Positions 17,306-25,880 of a stretch of DNA of 64,000 nt are shown in pieces. The stretch lies in contig NZ_AUMN01000005.1 of assembly GCF_000430705.1 (NCBI RefSeq), forward strand, positions 124,001 to 188,000, written 5' to 3'. Made by a program: the position numbers and the translations under genes. Source of the DNA: Arthrobacter castelli DSM 16402. Its GTDB lineage: Bacteria; Actinomycetota; Actinomycetes; Actinomycetales; Micrococcaceae. How positions within the stretch are numbered: the stretch's first letter is position 1; each line of letters starts with the position of its first letter. Below the pieces are notes generated by a model, which made no database searches, had not been told where the DNA came from, and saw nothing but the letters and a program-made list of their open reading frames with translations.

Positions 17306-18328
17306 ATGCGTGGTGTGATTATGCACGGCCCCGGCGATGTCCGGGTGGAAGAGCGCGAAGATCCGCAGATCGCAGACCCCACTGATGCGGTGATCAAGAT
17401 CGTTGCCGCCTGCGTGTGCGGCTCCGACCTGTGGCCGTACCGTGGCGCGGATATCCCGGATCGGCAGCTGATGGGCCACGAATACGTTGGCGTGGTCGAG
17501 CGCATCGGCGACGAGGTCACAACCGTCAAGGCGGGCGACTACGTCGTCGGATCTTTCGTGATTTCGGATAACACTTGCCCGATCTGTCAGGCGGGCTACC
17601 AGTCCCGGTGTGTCAATGGCATCTTCGTCGACGGCGGCATCGGCACCCAGGCCGAGTACGCCCGGATCCCGCATGCGGATGGCACCCTGGTCGCTACGCC
17701 GGGTAAGCCCGACGACGACTTGATTCCGTCCCTGCTGGCTGCCTCCGATGTGCTGGGCACCGGCTGGTTCGCTGCTGATGCGGCTGACGTCGGCCCGGGC
17801 AAGTCGGTGGCCGTCGTCGGCGACGGGGCCGTGGGGCTGATGGGAGTGCTGGCCGCCAAGCAAATGGGCGCCGAACAGATCATCGCGGTGAGCCGCCACC
17901 CGGATCGGCAGAAGCTGGCGCGGGAGTTCGGCGCGACCGACATCGTCGAAGAGCGCGGCGATGCCGGGGTCGAGAAGATCACCGAACTGACCGGCGGACT
18001 GGGCGCGCACAGTGTGATCGAGGCCGTGGGCTCCCAGGAGTCGATGATGCAGGCGATCCGTTCGACCCGTCCCGGCGGGCATGTGGGCTACGTCGGGGTG
18101 TCCCACGACGTCGAATTGCCCGGCGGGGAACTGTTCTTCGGGCTCGTGCATCTGCACGGCGGACCGGCCCCGGTGCGGCGGTTCCTCCCCGAGCTGATCG
18201 ACCTGATCTGGGACCGGAAGATCGATCCGGGCAAGGTCTTCGACAAGACCCTGCCGCTGGAGCAGGCCGCTCAGGGCTATGAGGCGATGGACAAGCGCGA
18301 GGCCATTAAGGTCTTGCTCCAGCCGTAA
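17306..18328 (+). CDS. Zinc-dependent alcohol dehydrogenase (medium-chain family)
   Basis: The 340-residue enzyme contains CVCGSDLWPYRG with the catalytic zinc Cys, GHEYVGVVERIG with the zinc His and Glu, a structural-zinc-like segment CPICQAGYQSRC, and the Rossmann motif VAVVGDGAVGLMGVLAAKQM. The opening RGVIMHGPGDVRVEEREDP is typical of the glutathione-independent formaldehyde/threonine dehydrogenase-like subgroup. It oxidises an alcohol with NAD(P); the substrate is unknown. AGAAAGGA precedes the ATG. It follows the XRE regulator gene and precedes an acetyltransferase, probably in one transcript. Confidence 0.9.
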   Translation: MRGVIMHGPGDVRVEEREDPQIADPTDAVIKIVAACVCGSDLWPYRGADIPDRQLMGHEYVGVVERIGDEVTTVKAGDYVVGSFVISDNTCPICQAGYQSRCVNGIFVDGGIGTQAEYARIPHADGTLVATPGKPDDDLIPSLLAASDVLGTGWFAADAADVGPGKSVAVVGDGAVGLMGVLAAKQMGAEQIIAVSRHPDRQKLAREFGATDIVEERGDAGVEKITELTGGLGAHSVIEAVGSQESMMQAIRSTRPGGHVGYVGVSHDVELPGGELFFGLVHLHGGPAPVRRFLPELIDLIWDRKIDPGKVFDKTLPLEQAAQGYEAMDKREAIKVLLQP

Positions 18329-18372
18329 CTCCTGGCGAATCCTGCACCGGCCGATCCACTTGAAAGGACACC

Positions 18373-18942
18373 ATGGAACTCGACGATCTCCTTGAGGCGA
18401 TGAACGCCGGACAGACCATCACCGGGGACTCGCCGTTGCACGAGGTGATGCACCGGACCAGCCAGGAAGCCCTGCGCATTACCGGGGAGCTCAACGGCGG
18501 ATATCAGGAACCGGCGCGGGTGCGACAGCTGTTGGCTCAGCTGACCGGCAAGCCGGTGGCCGAATCGGTGACGGTGTTCCCGCCCTTGTACTCCGACTTC
18601 GGGAAGAACATTACCCTCGGGGAACGGATCTTCATCAATTCGGGGTGCAAGTTCCAGGACCAGGGTGGTGTGGTCATCGGCGATGACTGCCTGATCGGGC
18701 ACAACACGGTGATCGCCACGCTCAACCACGACCTCGCACCCAGCCGCCGTGCGGATATGCACCCGGCGCCCGTCGTCATCGGCCGCAACGTGTGGCTCGG
18801 TTCCAACGTGACAGTCCTGCCGGGCGTGACGATTGGTGACAATGCCGTCGTCGCTGCGGCCTCCGTGGTCACGAAGGACGTACCGGAAAACACCGTCGTG
18901 GTGGGATCGCCGGCGCGGGTGGTGCGGTCCGTGACCGACTGA
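18373..18942 (+). CDS. Sugar O-acetyltransferase, left-handed beta-helix (maltose acetyltransferase type)
   Basis: The 189-residue enzyme has the N-terminal mac domain (residues about 1-60) and hexapeptide repeats from FGKNITLGERIFINSGCKFQ to IGDNAVVAAASVVTKDVPEN. The catalytic His119 is in TLNHDL, and VVVGSPARVVR closes the helix. The family transfers acetyl from acetyl-CoA to sugars such as maltose or galactosides as trimers. AAAGGA lies eight bases before the ATG, and the gap to the dehydrogenase is 44 bases, suggesting cotranscription. Confidence 0.9.
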   Translation: MELDDLLEAMNAGQTITGDSPLHEVMHRTSQEALRITGELNGGYQEPARVRQLLAQLTGKPVAESVTVFPPLYSDFGKNITLGERIFINSGCKFQDQGGVVIGDDCLIGHNTVIATLNHDLAPSRRADMHPAPVVIGRNVWLGSNVTVLPGVTIGDNAVVAAASVVTKDVPENTVVVGSPARVVRSVTD

Positions 18943-19001
18943 CGGCCGTACGCCTGCTGCCGGGCGGGCCGCTGCCCCGGGGCTTTCCGCGCACTTCCAA
19001 T

Positions 19002-19022
19002 GGATATACAATGAACATATCC
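19002..19022 (+). promoter_or_regulatory. Inverted repeat over the vapBC promoter
   Basis: Arms GGATAT (19002-19007) and ATATCC (19017-19022) flank nine bases and overlap a TATACAAT sequence that resembles a -10 box, 15 bases before the antitoxin start. VapBC complexes usually repress their own promoters through such repeats; binding here is inferred. Confidence 0.55.
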
Positions 19023-19037
19023 GCGAAGGAGGAAGCC

Positions 19038-19262
19038 ATGATGACGGCCAAGTTGTTCAGGAGTAACCAGTCGCAGGCTGTACGCCTGCCGAAATCACTG
19101 GAAATGCCCGCTGCAGTCAGCGAGGTGGCCATATTTGCAATTGGCGAGACGCGGGTACTGGCTCCGGTCGACATGGTGTGGGACAGCTGGTTTGACGAGC
19201 CAGTGGTGTCCGACGACTTAGCACGTGAACAGCCCCCGGAGCAGGACCGCGAAGCTTTGTGA
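19038..19262 (+). CDS. vapB: Antitoxin, VapB family (AbrB-type)
   Basis: The 74-residue protein starts MMTAKLFRSNQSQAVRLPKS, the swapped-hairpin AbrB/MazE-like DNA-binding fold of VapB antitoxins (AKLF..G.SQAVRLPK), followed by a toxin-binding tail. I chose the ATG at 19038 with AAGGAGG six bases upstream over an upstream in-frame ATG at 19011, which lies within the operator. It overlaps vapC by four bases. Confidence 0.88.
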   Translation: MMTAKLFRSNQSQAVRLPKSLEMPAAVSEVAIFAIGETRVLAPVDMVWDSWFDEPVVSDDLAREQPPEQDREAL

Positions 19263-19672
19263 TGCTGGAATACATGCTGGACACCAACACGGTCATATTC
19301 GTGCTCAAGAACAAGCCGGAGTTCCTGCGGAAGCGGTTTAACGAACAGCACGGGCGCTTATGTATATCGTCGGTGGTGCTCTCGGAGTTGGTGTACGGGG
19401 CAGAGAACTCCGCGAAAGTCGACGCCAATCTGCGGACCATCGAAGGATTTGCCGCCCGTCTCGATGTCCTTCCGTTCGACGATTCAGCAGCACATCACAC
19501 GGGCAGAATCCGTGCCCATTTGCGGCGAAATGGTGCCCCGATTGGCCCCTACGATGCGATGATTGCCGGTCATGGTCGCTCCATGGGGCTGACGGTGGTG
19601 ACCAACAACGTCCGGGAGTTTGAGCGGGTGCCAGGGTTGCAGGTGGAGGACTGGACAATAGGCGGCCGCTAA
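19259..19672 (+). CDS. vapC: Toxin, VapC-type PIN ribonuclease
   Basis: The 137-residue PIN domain keeps Asp8 (YMLDTNTVIFVL), Glu43 (VLSELVYGAE), Asp99 (GPYDAMIAGH) and the TNNVREFERVPGL motif near residue 116, so the active site appears complete. The subgroup resembles VapC toxins that cut initiator tRNA, which is only an analogy. The start is the GTG that overlaps the vapB stop (GTGA), or the ATG one codon later. The stop overlaps the end of the convergent amidohydrolase gene by four bases. Confidence 0.88.
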   Translation: MMLEYMLDTNTVIFVLKNKPEFLRKRFNEQHGRLCISSVVLSELVYGAENSAKVDANLRTIEGFAARLDVLPFDDSAAHHTGRIRAHLRRNGAPIGPYDAMIAGHGRSMGLTVVTNNVREFERVPGLQVEDWTIGGR

Positions 19673-21339
19673 TCCCCGTACACCATCTGCCCGTCGACCC
19701 AGGTCTGGAGCACCTTGATCGAGGAGATGGCGGAGGGGTCGACGGCGAGGGGGTCGCCGTCGAGGACGGCGAAGTCGGCGCGTTTGCCGACGGCGATGGA
19801 CCCCAGTTCGGTCTCCCTGCCCAGCACGCGGGCCCCGTTGATGGTGTGTCCGGCCAGGGCCTCGGCTGCGGTGATCCGCAGCGAGTCCGGCCCGAGCCGG
19901 TGGCCGTTGCGGGTGATGCGCGTGACGGCGGCACCGATCGCTTCGAGCGGCCGCGGGTCGGCGACGGGTGCATCTGAACTGAGTGTGATGGGCACGCCGC
20001 CGTCGACGAATTCTCCGAGCGGGTTGAAGCGCTCGCCTTCGGTGCCGATGGCGTCTTTCACGCCTTCGCCCCAGTTGTAGTAGTGCTGGGTCTGGTTCAC
20101 GGGATAGACGCCGAGCTGCTTCATCCGGCCGATCTGCTCAACCGAGGGCAGTCCGCAGTGCTCGATCCGATGCCGGGCGTCGGCGTCGGGCCGGTCCTGT
20201 TGGGCGGCGTCGAGCGCGTCGAGGACCATGCCGATGGCGGTGGGGGACTGGGCATGGGTGGCGGTCTGCAATCCGGCGGCGTGGGCCTTGCGGATCAGCG
20301 CGCTGTATTCGCGCGGTTCGTGGTACAGCTGGCCGGTGCGGCAGGGATCGTCGATGTAGCCTTCGGGGAAGTACGCGGTCCAGCCGCCGAGGGTGCCGTC
20401 GGCGTAGAACTTGATGCCAGCGAACGAGAGCATGGCGTTGCCGAAGGCCCCGTTCAGGCCCATGTCGAGGGCGGAGTCGAGCAGATGGGAGAGCAGGTAC
20501 ATGTTCACCCGCGTCTTCAGGGAACCGGCGTCGGCGAACCGCAGGTAGGTGTCGAATTCGCGCTTGGTGACCTGGCAGTCGCCGATGGCGGTGACGCCGC
20601 CCGCGAGGAAAGCATCCTGGGCGGCGTCGAGCTGGCGGAGGTGCTCGGCGGGTTCGTCCTCGAGGTGGAAGTTGGGGCCGTGGTGGCCGATCTTCACCCC
20701 GGAAATCCCGGTGAGGATATTGCAGGCCGCATCGGACAGCTCGCCGGTGAGTTCGCCGTCGTCGTCCTTGAAGAACTCGCCACCGGCGGGGTTGGGGGTG
20801 GTTTTGGTGATCCCGTTGGCCTGGAGCGTGTAGCTGTTGACGACGCCGCCGTGGCCCGACGCGTTCATCAAGTAGACCTCGCGGTCGGTGGCGACCTGGT
20901 CGAGTTCACCCCGGGTGGGGTGGCGTTGCTCGGCGAGATTGCGCTGCTCATAGCCGTACCCGCGGACCGGCCGGCGGGCGGGTGCTTTGGCCGCTGCTTC
21001 CGAGAGCAGGGCGACGATGGCGCCTATGTCGGCGGCCTGGTCCGGACCGCAATCCACCCAGGTCATCATCTGGCCCAGCATCAGCGGGTGGGCATGCGGG
21101 TCGATGAAACCGGGGACCAGTACGCGTCCGGTGAGATCGACGACGTCGGGCGCTGTGGGGGTGAGCCTGGCGGCAGTGTCGCGGCAGGCGGCGACGGAGC
21201 CGACGGCGGCAATCCGGCCGGCGTGGACCAGCACCGCTTCGGGCGCAGGGCCGGGTTCCATGGTGTGGATGGTGGCGCCGGTGATCAGCGTGGTGGTGGC
21301 ATCGAGCGGGTTGGATTCGAGGTGGTGCAAAGTGCGCAT
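19669..21339 (-). CDS. Metal-dependent amidohydrolase (YtcJ/NfdA-like)
   Basis: The 556-residue protein has the composite amidohydrolase domain: VPGFIDPHAHPLM with the first metal-binding His pair, ATHAQSPTAI and HRIEHCGLPS later in the barrel, and VTLSSDAPVADPRP with the catalytic Asp. The protein starts with the beta-sandwich TTLITGATIHTMEPGP. Such enzymes hydrolyse amides or N-acyl compounds (N-formyl or N-acyl amino acids, aryl-imidazolones). It is the third gene of an operon with a ThDP enzyme and an M20 hydrolase, pointing to degradation of an N-substituted compound. No signal peptide is seen. Confidence 0.85.
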   Translation of the reverse strand: MRTLHHLESNPLDATTTLITGATIHTMEPGPAPEAVLVHAGRIAAVGSVAACRDTAARLTPTAPDVVDLTGRVLVPGFIDPHAHPLMLGQMMTWVDCGPDQAADIGAIVALLSEAAAKAPARRPVRGYGYEQRNLAEQRHPTRGELDQVATDREVYLMNASGHGGVVNSYTLQANGITKTTPNPAGGEFFKDDDGELTGELSDAACNILTGISGVKIGHHGPNFHLEDEPAEHLRQLDAAQDAFLAGGVTAIGDCQVTKREFDTYLRFADAGSLKTRVNMYLLSHLLDSALDMGLNGAFGNAMLSFAGIKFYADGTLGGWTAYFPEGYIDDPCRTGQLYHEPREYSALIRKAHAAGLQTATHAQSPTAIGMVLDALDAAQQDRPDADARHRIEHCGLPSVEQIGRMKQLGVYPVNQTQHYYNWGEGVKDAIGTEGERFNPLGEFVDGGVPITLSSDAPVADPRPLEAIGAAVTRITRNGHRLGPDSLRITAAEALAGHTINGARVLGRETELGSIAVGKRADFAVLDGDPLAVDPSAISSIKVLQTWVDGQMVYGD

Positions 21340-21400
21340 CGCGTCTCTTTCGTGTGCTTCGGCGCCCGATCCCGGCTGGAGACCGGATCCGGGGATGGTC

Positions 21401-22999
21401 TTAGTTGCCGGTCTTGACGTGGATGAAGTTGGGTCCGGTCATCGCGATGTGGCGGCCGACGACGGCGGGCAGGTCCGCGGTGGAGGTCACCGAGGTGGCG
21501 GTGAAGCCGAAGGATTCGGCGAGTTTCGCCCAGTCGGGCTGGGCGAGGTCGACGCCGACCGGCTCAATATCGGCCTCCAGCATGTTGGTGCGGATTTCGC
21601 CGTAGCCGCCGTTGTCCACGCAGATCAGCGTGATGGCCAGCTGCTGCTCGACCGCCGTCATCATTTCCTGCAGCGAGAACATTAACGCCCCGTCCCCGAC
21701 GATGCAGCACACCGGCCGGTCCGGGTCCGCGACCTTGCCGCCGATGGCAGCGGGCAGGCCGTAGCCGAGGGTGGCGTAGGCGGGCATGTAGAGCAGTTGT
21801 CCCGGTTCGACCGCGGGGATCAGGTTCACCGTGGCCAGGTAGGTGACCTGGGAGGAGTCGCCGGCGATCAAGGTTTCGGATGGCAACGCCTGCGCGATCG
21901 CCTGGACGATGCCGGCGGAGGCGGGGGACTCGGCCAGGGCGCACTCGCGGACGGTGCGCTTTTGCTCGGCCAGGTCGACGGGCGCGCGTGTTAGCTCCGG
22001 GTGCTCCTTTTCCAATCCGGCCAGCAGCTCGCCCAGGGCCCAGGCGGAGTCGCCGTGCAGGTGGATATCGCCGGCGATGTTCATATCCAGTTGCCCGGGA
22101 TCGATATCGATGCGGATGGTGGGTCCGGTCCGTTCAATGGTGCCGCCCCAGAGCTCGGATTCGCCCACCTTGGAACCAACCACCAGCAGCACATCGGCCT
22201 CGTTGCACCACGTCAGCACCGGCCCGAAGCGCAGGCTGGCACCCAGGCTTAGTGGGTGGTCCTCGGGCAGGGTCCCCTTCCCGTTGACGGAGGTGGCCAC
22301 GGGCGCCTGCAGCTTCTCGGCCAGCGCCCGCACTTCGACGGTGGCCGAGGTCGCGCCGCCCCCGGCGATGATCATCGGGGAAGCCGCTCCGGCCAGCGCG
22401 TCGCCGGCGGCGAAAATGTCGCCAGGCGCCGCGGCACGTGGCGGAACGAACTCCCGCGCCGCCAGCGCGGGCTCGTCAAACACCTGAGACGAATCCAGGA
22501 TGTCCAGCGGAACCTCGAGGTGGAATGGCCGCGGACGCCGGGTGGCGAACAGTTCGAAGGCGGCGTGGATCTGCACCACCGCGTCGGCGGCGCTCGCGGC
22601 CCGGTGGCTTTCGACGATCAGCGCGCCGACGGCACCGGTGGGGTTGCGGGTTTCGTGCAGCGCGCCGACGTCGCTGTTCTCTGAACCGGTGGGGGCTCCG
22701 GGGGAGAGGACCAGCATCGGCCGGGACTCGCAGTAGGCGGTCGCGGCGGCCGAGAGCGCGTTGAGCAGACCCGGACCCGAGGTGGTGATGACCGTTCCGG
22801 GCAGCCCGGTGCGCTGCGACCACGCGTCGGCGGCATACCCCGCGCCCTGCTCGTGCCGCGTGGTGACGGCGGTCAGACCGAGGGGCTTGAGCGGCCGGTA
22901 CAGCTCGACGTTGTGGGTGCCGGGAATGCCGAACACGGTGTCGATGCCGTAGTTCGCCACGGTGGTCATGATCGCTTCGGCGACGGTGTTCGTCGGCAT
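21401..22999 (-). CDS. ThDP-binding enzyme (acetolactate synthase/benzoylformate decarboxylase superfamily)
   Basis: The 532-residue enzyme has all three domains of the family. The PYR domain contains FGIPGTHNVELYRPL and RHEQGAGYAADAW with the activating Glu. The central domain contains APVATSVNGKGTLPEDHPLS. The PP domain contains the ThDP motif GDGALMFSLQEMMTAVEQQ ending in VDNGGYGEI. It decarboxylates or ligates a 2-oxo acid. The FAD-binding stretch of true acetolactate synthases is not clear, and no small subunit is present, so a decarboxylase or oxalyl-CoA/acetolactate-like role is open. The ATG is one base after the stop of the M20 gene. Confidence 0.85.
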   Translation of the reverse strand: MPTNTVAEAIMTTVANYGIDTVFGIPGTHNVELYRPLKPLGLTAVTTRHEQGAGYAADAWSQRTGLPGTVITTSGPGLLNALSAAATAYCESRPMLVLSPGAPTGSENSDVGALHETRNPTGAVGALIVESHRAASAADAVVQIHAAFELFATRRPRPFHLEVPLDILDSSQVFDEPALAAREFVPPRAAAPGDIFAAGDALAGAASPMIIAGGGATSATVEVRALAEKLQAPVATSVNGKGTLPEDHPLSLGASLRFGPVLTWCNEADVLLVVGSKVGESELWGGTIERTGPTIRIDIDPGQLDMNIAGDIHLHGDSAWALGELLAGLEKEHPELTRAPVDLAEQKRTVRECALAESPASAGIVQAIAQALPSETLIAGDSSQVTYLATVNLIPAVEPGQLLYMPAYATLGYGLPAAIGGKVADPDRPVCCIVGDGALMFSLQEMMTAVEQQLAITLICVDNGGYGEIRTNMLEADIEPVGVDLAQPDWAKLAESFGFTATSVTSTADLPAVVGRHIAMTGPNFIHVKTGN

Positions 23000-23000
23000 C

Positions 23001-24587
23001 TCAGGTCCTCGCATTCGTTGAGAAAGTCTGCGGCACCATCCACGTGCGGGCACCGTCGTCGTTGGTTCCGTAGTCCGGCCACGCCAGGTCGACAGGTGGT
23101 TGGAAGTCCGGCTCCAGCAGCGGCGGCACCGGATTGGCGGCGCGCCGCTCGTCGAATTCCGCCCGGGCCTGAGTCAACAGGTCCGGTTCGGCCAGCAGTC
23201 GCAGGAAGGTCGCCGCGATGGTCCTGGACGCCACTTCGATGGTCGGGTCGATGGCGGCGGGATGGCCGCCGAGCGCGTTCATCACCCAGCCGGGGTAGGC
23301 AAATCTGTCCGCGCCCGCGGCCAGGGCCGGTCGGGAAATGTAGAACCGGACGGTGGGGGCGTAGTGCGTCATTTCGACGTAGTCGTCACTGGTCCAGTTC
23401 GTCTGCCACGCGGGCATGTGCTCGCGCAGCTTCGCCTCGGCCTGCTGCGGGGAGATGAGTTGGCTGCATTCGGGAAGGAACGGGTCCTCGGCGGGAGTTT
23501 GGCCGAGGTTTTGCTGGATCTGGCGGGCGAAGGCGACCGCGTCGTCGCCGTACGTCGGGGCGCCGACGCCGGCCAGTTCACCGTAGAGGGTATCGGCGAG
23601 GACATGGTTGGTGATGCCGGGCCGTGTCTTGCTCACCCAGCTTTCGTGCACCTGGCAGTGCGCGACGGCGGCAGCGGCGGCGGCGTTGCGGTCCAGCACC
23701 TCGGTGATGTGGTTGGCCATTTCCACCGTGGGGCACCGCCAGGAGTACTGGATCTGCGCATACCGGGCCGGCAGGTTGTCCGCCGTCGCCTGCCCGTAGG
23801 TGTTGATTGCCTCGGACAGCGACCAGCCGCCGTTGGCCGGCAGCATCGAATCCTGCATCGACTTGGACGTGGTGTACATGGTCATCAGCGCGGCATTGGC
23901 GCCAGGCGCCCGGGCGGCCGAGTGCGACGCCGGGATCGGACTGGTCGCGTCGGTCTGCTGCCAGGTCTGCGGCTCGTCGCAGACGAAGGTGTACACCTTG
24001 CTGAAGTAGGCCCCGCACTGGGTGTCCCAGCGGGCGGTATTGCACAGCGGCAGCATGTAGAAGGGGTGGAAACTGACGATGGTGTCGACGTCGTCGTAGT
24101 AGCCGCGCAGCCCATGCACCAGCTTGGACCCCTGCATCTTCTCGGCCGGTTCACCGGTATAGCGCAGGGTGCCGCCAATATTGTGCTGCTTCATCGCCTC
24201 CTGGGTGGCGAGCAGTCCGGCGAGAGTGGAGATGCCAAGCGCCGAGTGCGGGTCGGTGTGGCCGGGGGCGAAGGCGGATAAGCCGCCGCGCGGGGTTTCA
24301 GTCGGTTCGGCGGCCTGGCAGTTGCCGGGCACCGCGTCGTACTCGGCGTAGGTGAGCAGCGTGGGGCCGTCGCCGTTGGACCACGTGGCGGAAAACGCGG
24401 TGGGCATGCCGGCGCTTCCGGCTTCCACCTCGAAGCCGTACTCGCGCAGCGTCTCGACGTACCACTGGCTGGAGCGGTGCTCACGCCAGGCCGGTTCGGC
24501 GAGGTCCCAGATATGGCTGTGCCACCTCGAAAGCTCCTCCATGTGGCTGTCGATCCAGCCCAGGGCGGTGGTCTTCGCCTCTGCCAT
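23001..24587 (-). CDS. M20 family amidohydrolase (AbgB-like aminoacyl-benzoyl/aminoacyl hydrolase)
   Basis: The 528-residue zinc hydrolase shows the M20 layout: an N-terminal GWIDSHMEELSRWHSHIWDL, the metal region LLTYAEYDAVPGN with a downstream GHTDPHSALG, and GEPAEKMQGSKLV with the catalytic Glu. The wording is close to AbgB/p-aminobenzoyl-glutamate hydrolase subunit B. AGGCGTGCATC precedes the ATG. It is the first gene of the operon with the ThDP enzyme and amidohydrolase, so it probably performs the first amide cleavage of an imported conjugate. An AbgA partner is absent. Confidence 0.88.
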   Translation of the reverse strand: MAEAKTTALGWIDSHMEELSRWHSHIWDLAEPAWREHRSSQWYVETLREYGFEVEAGSAGMPTAFSATWSNGDGPTLLTYAEYDAVPGNCQAAEPTETPRGGLSAFAPGHTDPHSALGISTLAGLLATQEAMKQHNIGGTLRYTGEPAEKMQGSKLVHGLRGYYDDVDTIVSFHPFYMLPLCNTARWDTQCGAYFSKVYTFVCDEPQTWQQTDATSPIPASHSAARAPGANAALMTMYTTSKSMQDSMLPANGGWSLSEAINTYGQATADNLPARYAQIQYSWRCPTVEMANHITEVLDRNAAAAAAVAHCQVHESWVSKTRPGITNHVLADTLYGELAGVGAPTYGDDAVAFARQIQQNLGQTPAEDPFLPECSQLISPQQAEAKLREHMPAWQTNWTSDDYVEMTHYAPTVRFYISRPALAAGADRFAYPGWVMNALGGHPAAIDPTIEVASRTIAATFLRLLAEPDLLTQARAEFDERRAANPVPPLLEPDFQPPVDLAWPDYGTNDDGARTWMVPQTFSTNART

Positions 24588-24765
24588 GATGCACGCCTTC
24601 CTGCCGCCGTCGATGTGGTGGGAGATTCAGACTATAGCGAACGAAAAACAATTAGCAAGACGGTGGCACTTTGGATGTGTATCAAAATGGGGGAGGTATT
24701 CGAGCGGATGATAAGCGAACAACGGCCCATGGCGCGCAGCCTATGACAGCTCGCGGCCCGTCGTT

Positions 24766-25647
24766 TCACGCCATCCGCCGGGCGTAATCCTCCTTGATGA
24801 CCTCCAGGTGCAGCCAGCCTTCCGCGTGGTTGACGCTCGCCAGTGACTTCAGGTGTTCGAGCTGGTTCAGCAATCCGCTGGGGGTTTCGGAAGCCAAGGT
24901 GGCGACCAGGTCGAACCGCCCCACCGTGCGGGTAATGAACTCGACATTCGGCGAGCCGTGCAGCAGGTCGACGACTTCCCGGTCGTCGCCAACCAGGTTC
25001 ACGCCGATGCCCATGGAAATCTGCCGGCCGCCGGCGCCGCGGGCTTCGACGGCGCTGATCTTGATGATCCGCAGATCCAGCAACCGCTGCACCCGGCTCC
25101 GCACCGCGGTGGCGGAGAGGCCGACGTCGTGCGCTAAATCCCTGTAGCTGGCCCGGCCGTCCCGCTGCAGAATCTCAATCAGCTGGATGTCGACGTCGTC
25201 AATAGTCGCCCCGCCCTGGTACCGGGAGATAAACAGGCCCTTGACGACGTCGGTGTAGATCAGCGTTTCGATGGAAGCAACTCCGCTCTGGCGGCGGATC
25301 CAGGCCAGCAGGGTGTACAGCTCATCGTGGGAGCCGACCCGCACTTCGGCGATCAGCGCATGGCTGCCCCCGATGGCCGAGACCAGCACTGCCTCGCTGG
25401 TTTCCTTGAGTGCGTCGGCCAGGCGCTGCACCGGACCGGATGCCGCGATGGACACGTGGGCGATGACGTACTGGCCCAGGAACCCGGGATCGACGGCGGC
25501 GATCACCCGGACCGTGTCGCTGGAGAGCAACTCGCGCATCCGGGACGAGACCATGGCGCGCGGAAGATCCAGGGCGCGGGCTATCTGTTGATACGTTGCA
25601 CGCCCGTCGTGCTGCAGTGTCCGGACCAATTGTGCGTCAATGTCCAT
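24766..25647 (-). CDS. Lrp/AsnC family transcriptional regulator, double-length
   Basis: The 293-residue protein has two tandem AsnC units. The first HTH is VRTLQHDGRATYQQIARALD and the second ILQRDGRASYRDLAHDVGLS, each followed by a RAM-type alpha/beta ligand domain. Double-length Lrp proteins are common in actinobacteria. It lies between the amidohydrolase/ThDP/M20 operon, to which it is codirectional and upstream, and the divergent MFS gene. It probably controls both in response to an amino acid or related metabolite. Confidence 0.9.
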   Translation of the reverse strand: MDIDAQLVRTLQHDGRATYQQIARALDLPRAMVSSRMRELLSSDTVRVIAAVDPGFLGQYVIAHVSIAASGPVQRLADALKETSEAVLVSAIGGSHALIAEVRVGSHDELYTLLAWIRRQSGVASIETLIYTDVVKGLFISRYQGGATIDDVDIQLIEILQRDGRASYRDLAHDVGLSATAVRSRVQRLLDLRIIKISAVEARGAGGRQISMGIGVNLVGDDREVVDLLHGSPNVEFITRTVGRFDLVATLASETPSGLLNQLEHLKSLASVNHAEGWLHLEVIKEDYARRMA

Positions 25648-25880
25648 AGGTGCGCTCCTGTGAAACGTGTGGAATCCTGCGAAGGATGTCAGCCCTTCAA
25701 CAAAAGAAAAGTATATACGCCGAAGTACTAACTTGTCAGTGCACTATGTGGTGACACGATGGAACAAAGACAAAGTTATCGAACCATTCAGTAGTGTTTC
25801 TGATGTTGCTGTCGCGGGAATTGCGGTGTAGTCTCGCTCACACTTCATCCCAGTGACCCAGGCGATAGTTAGGTACTCTG

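Noticed and set aside
20083-21417. Long frame antisense to the amidohydrolase (444 codons)
   Set aside because: The - strand gene has clear metal-binding motifs; the antisense frame has only low-complexity Gly/Val/Asp runs.
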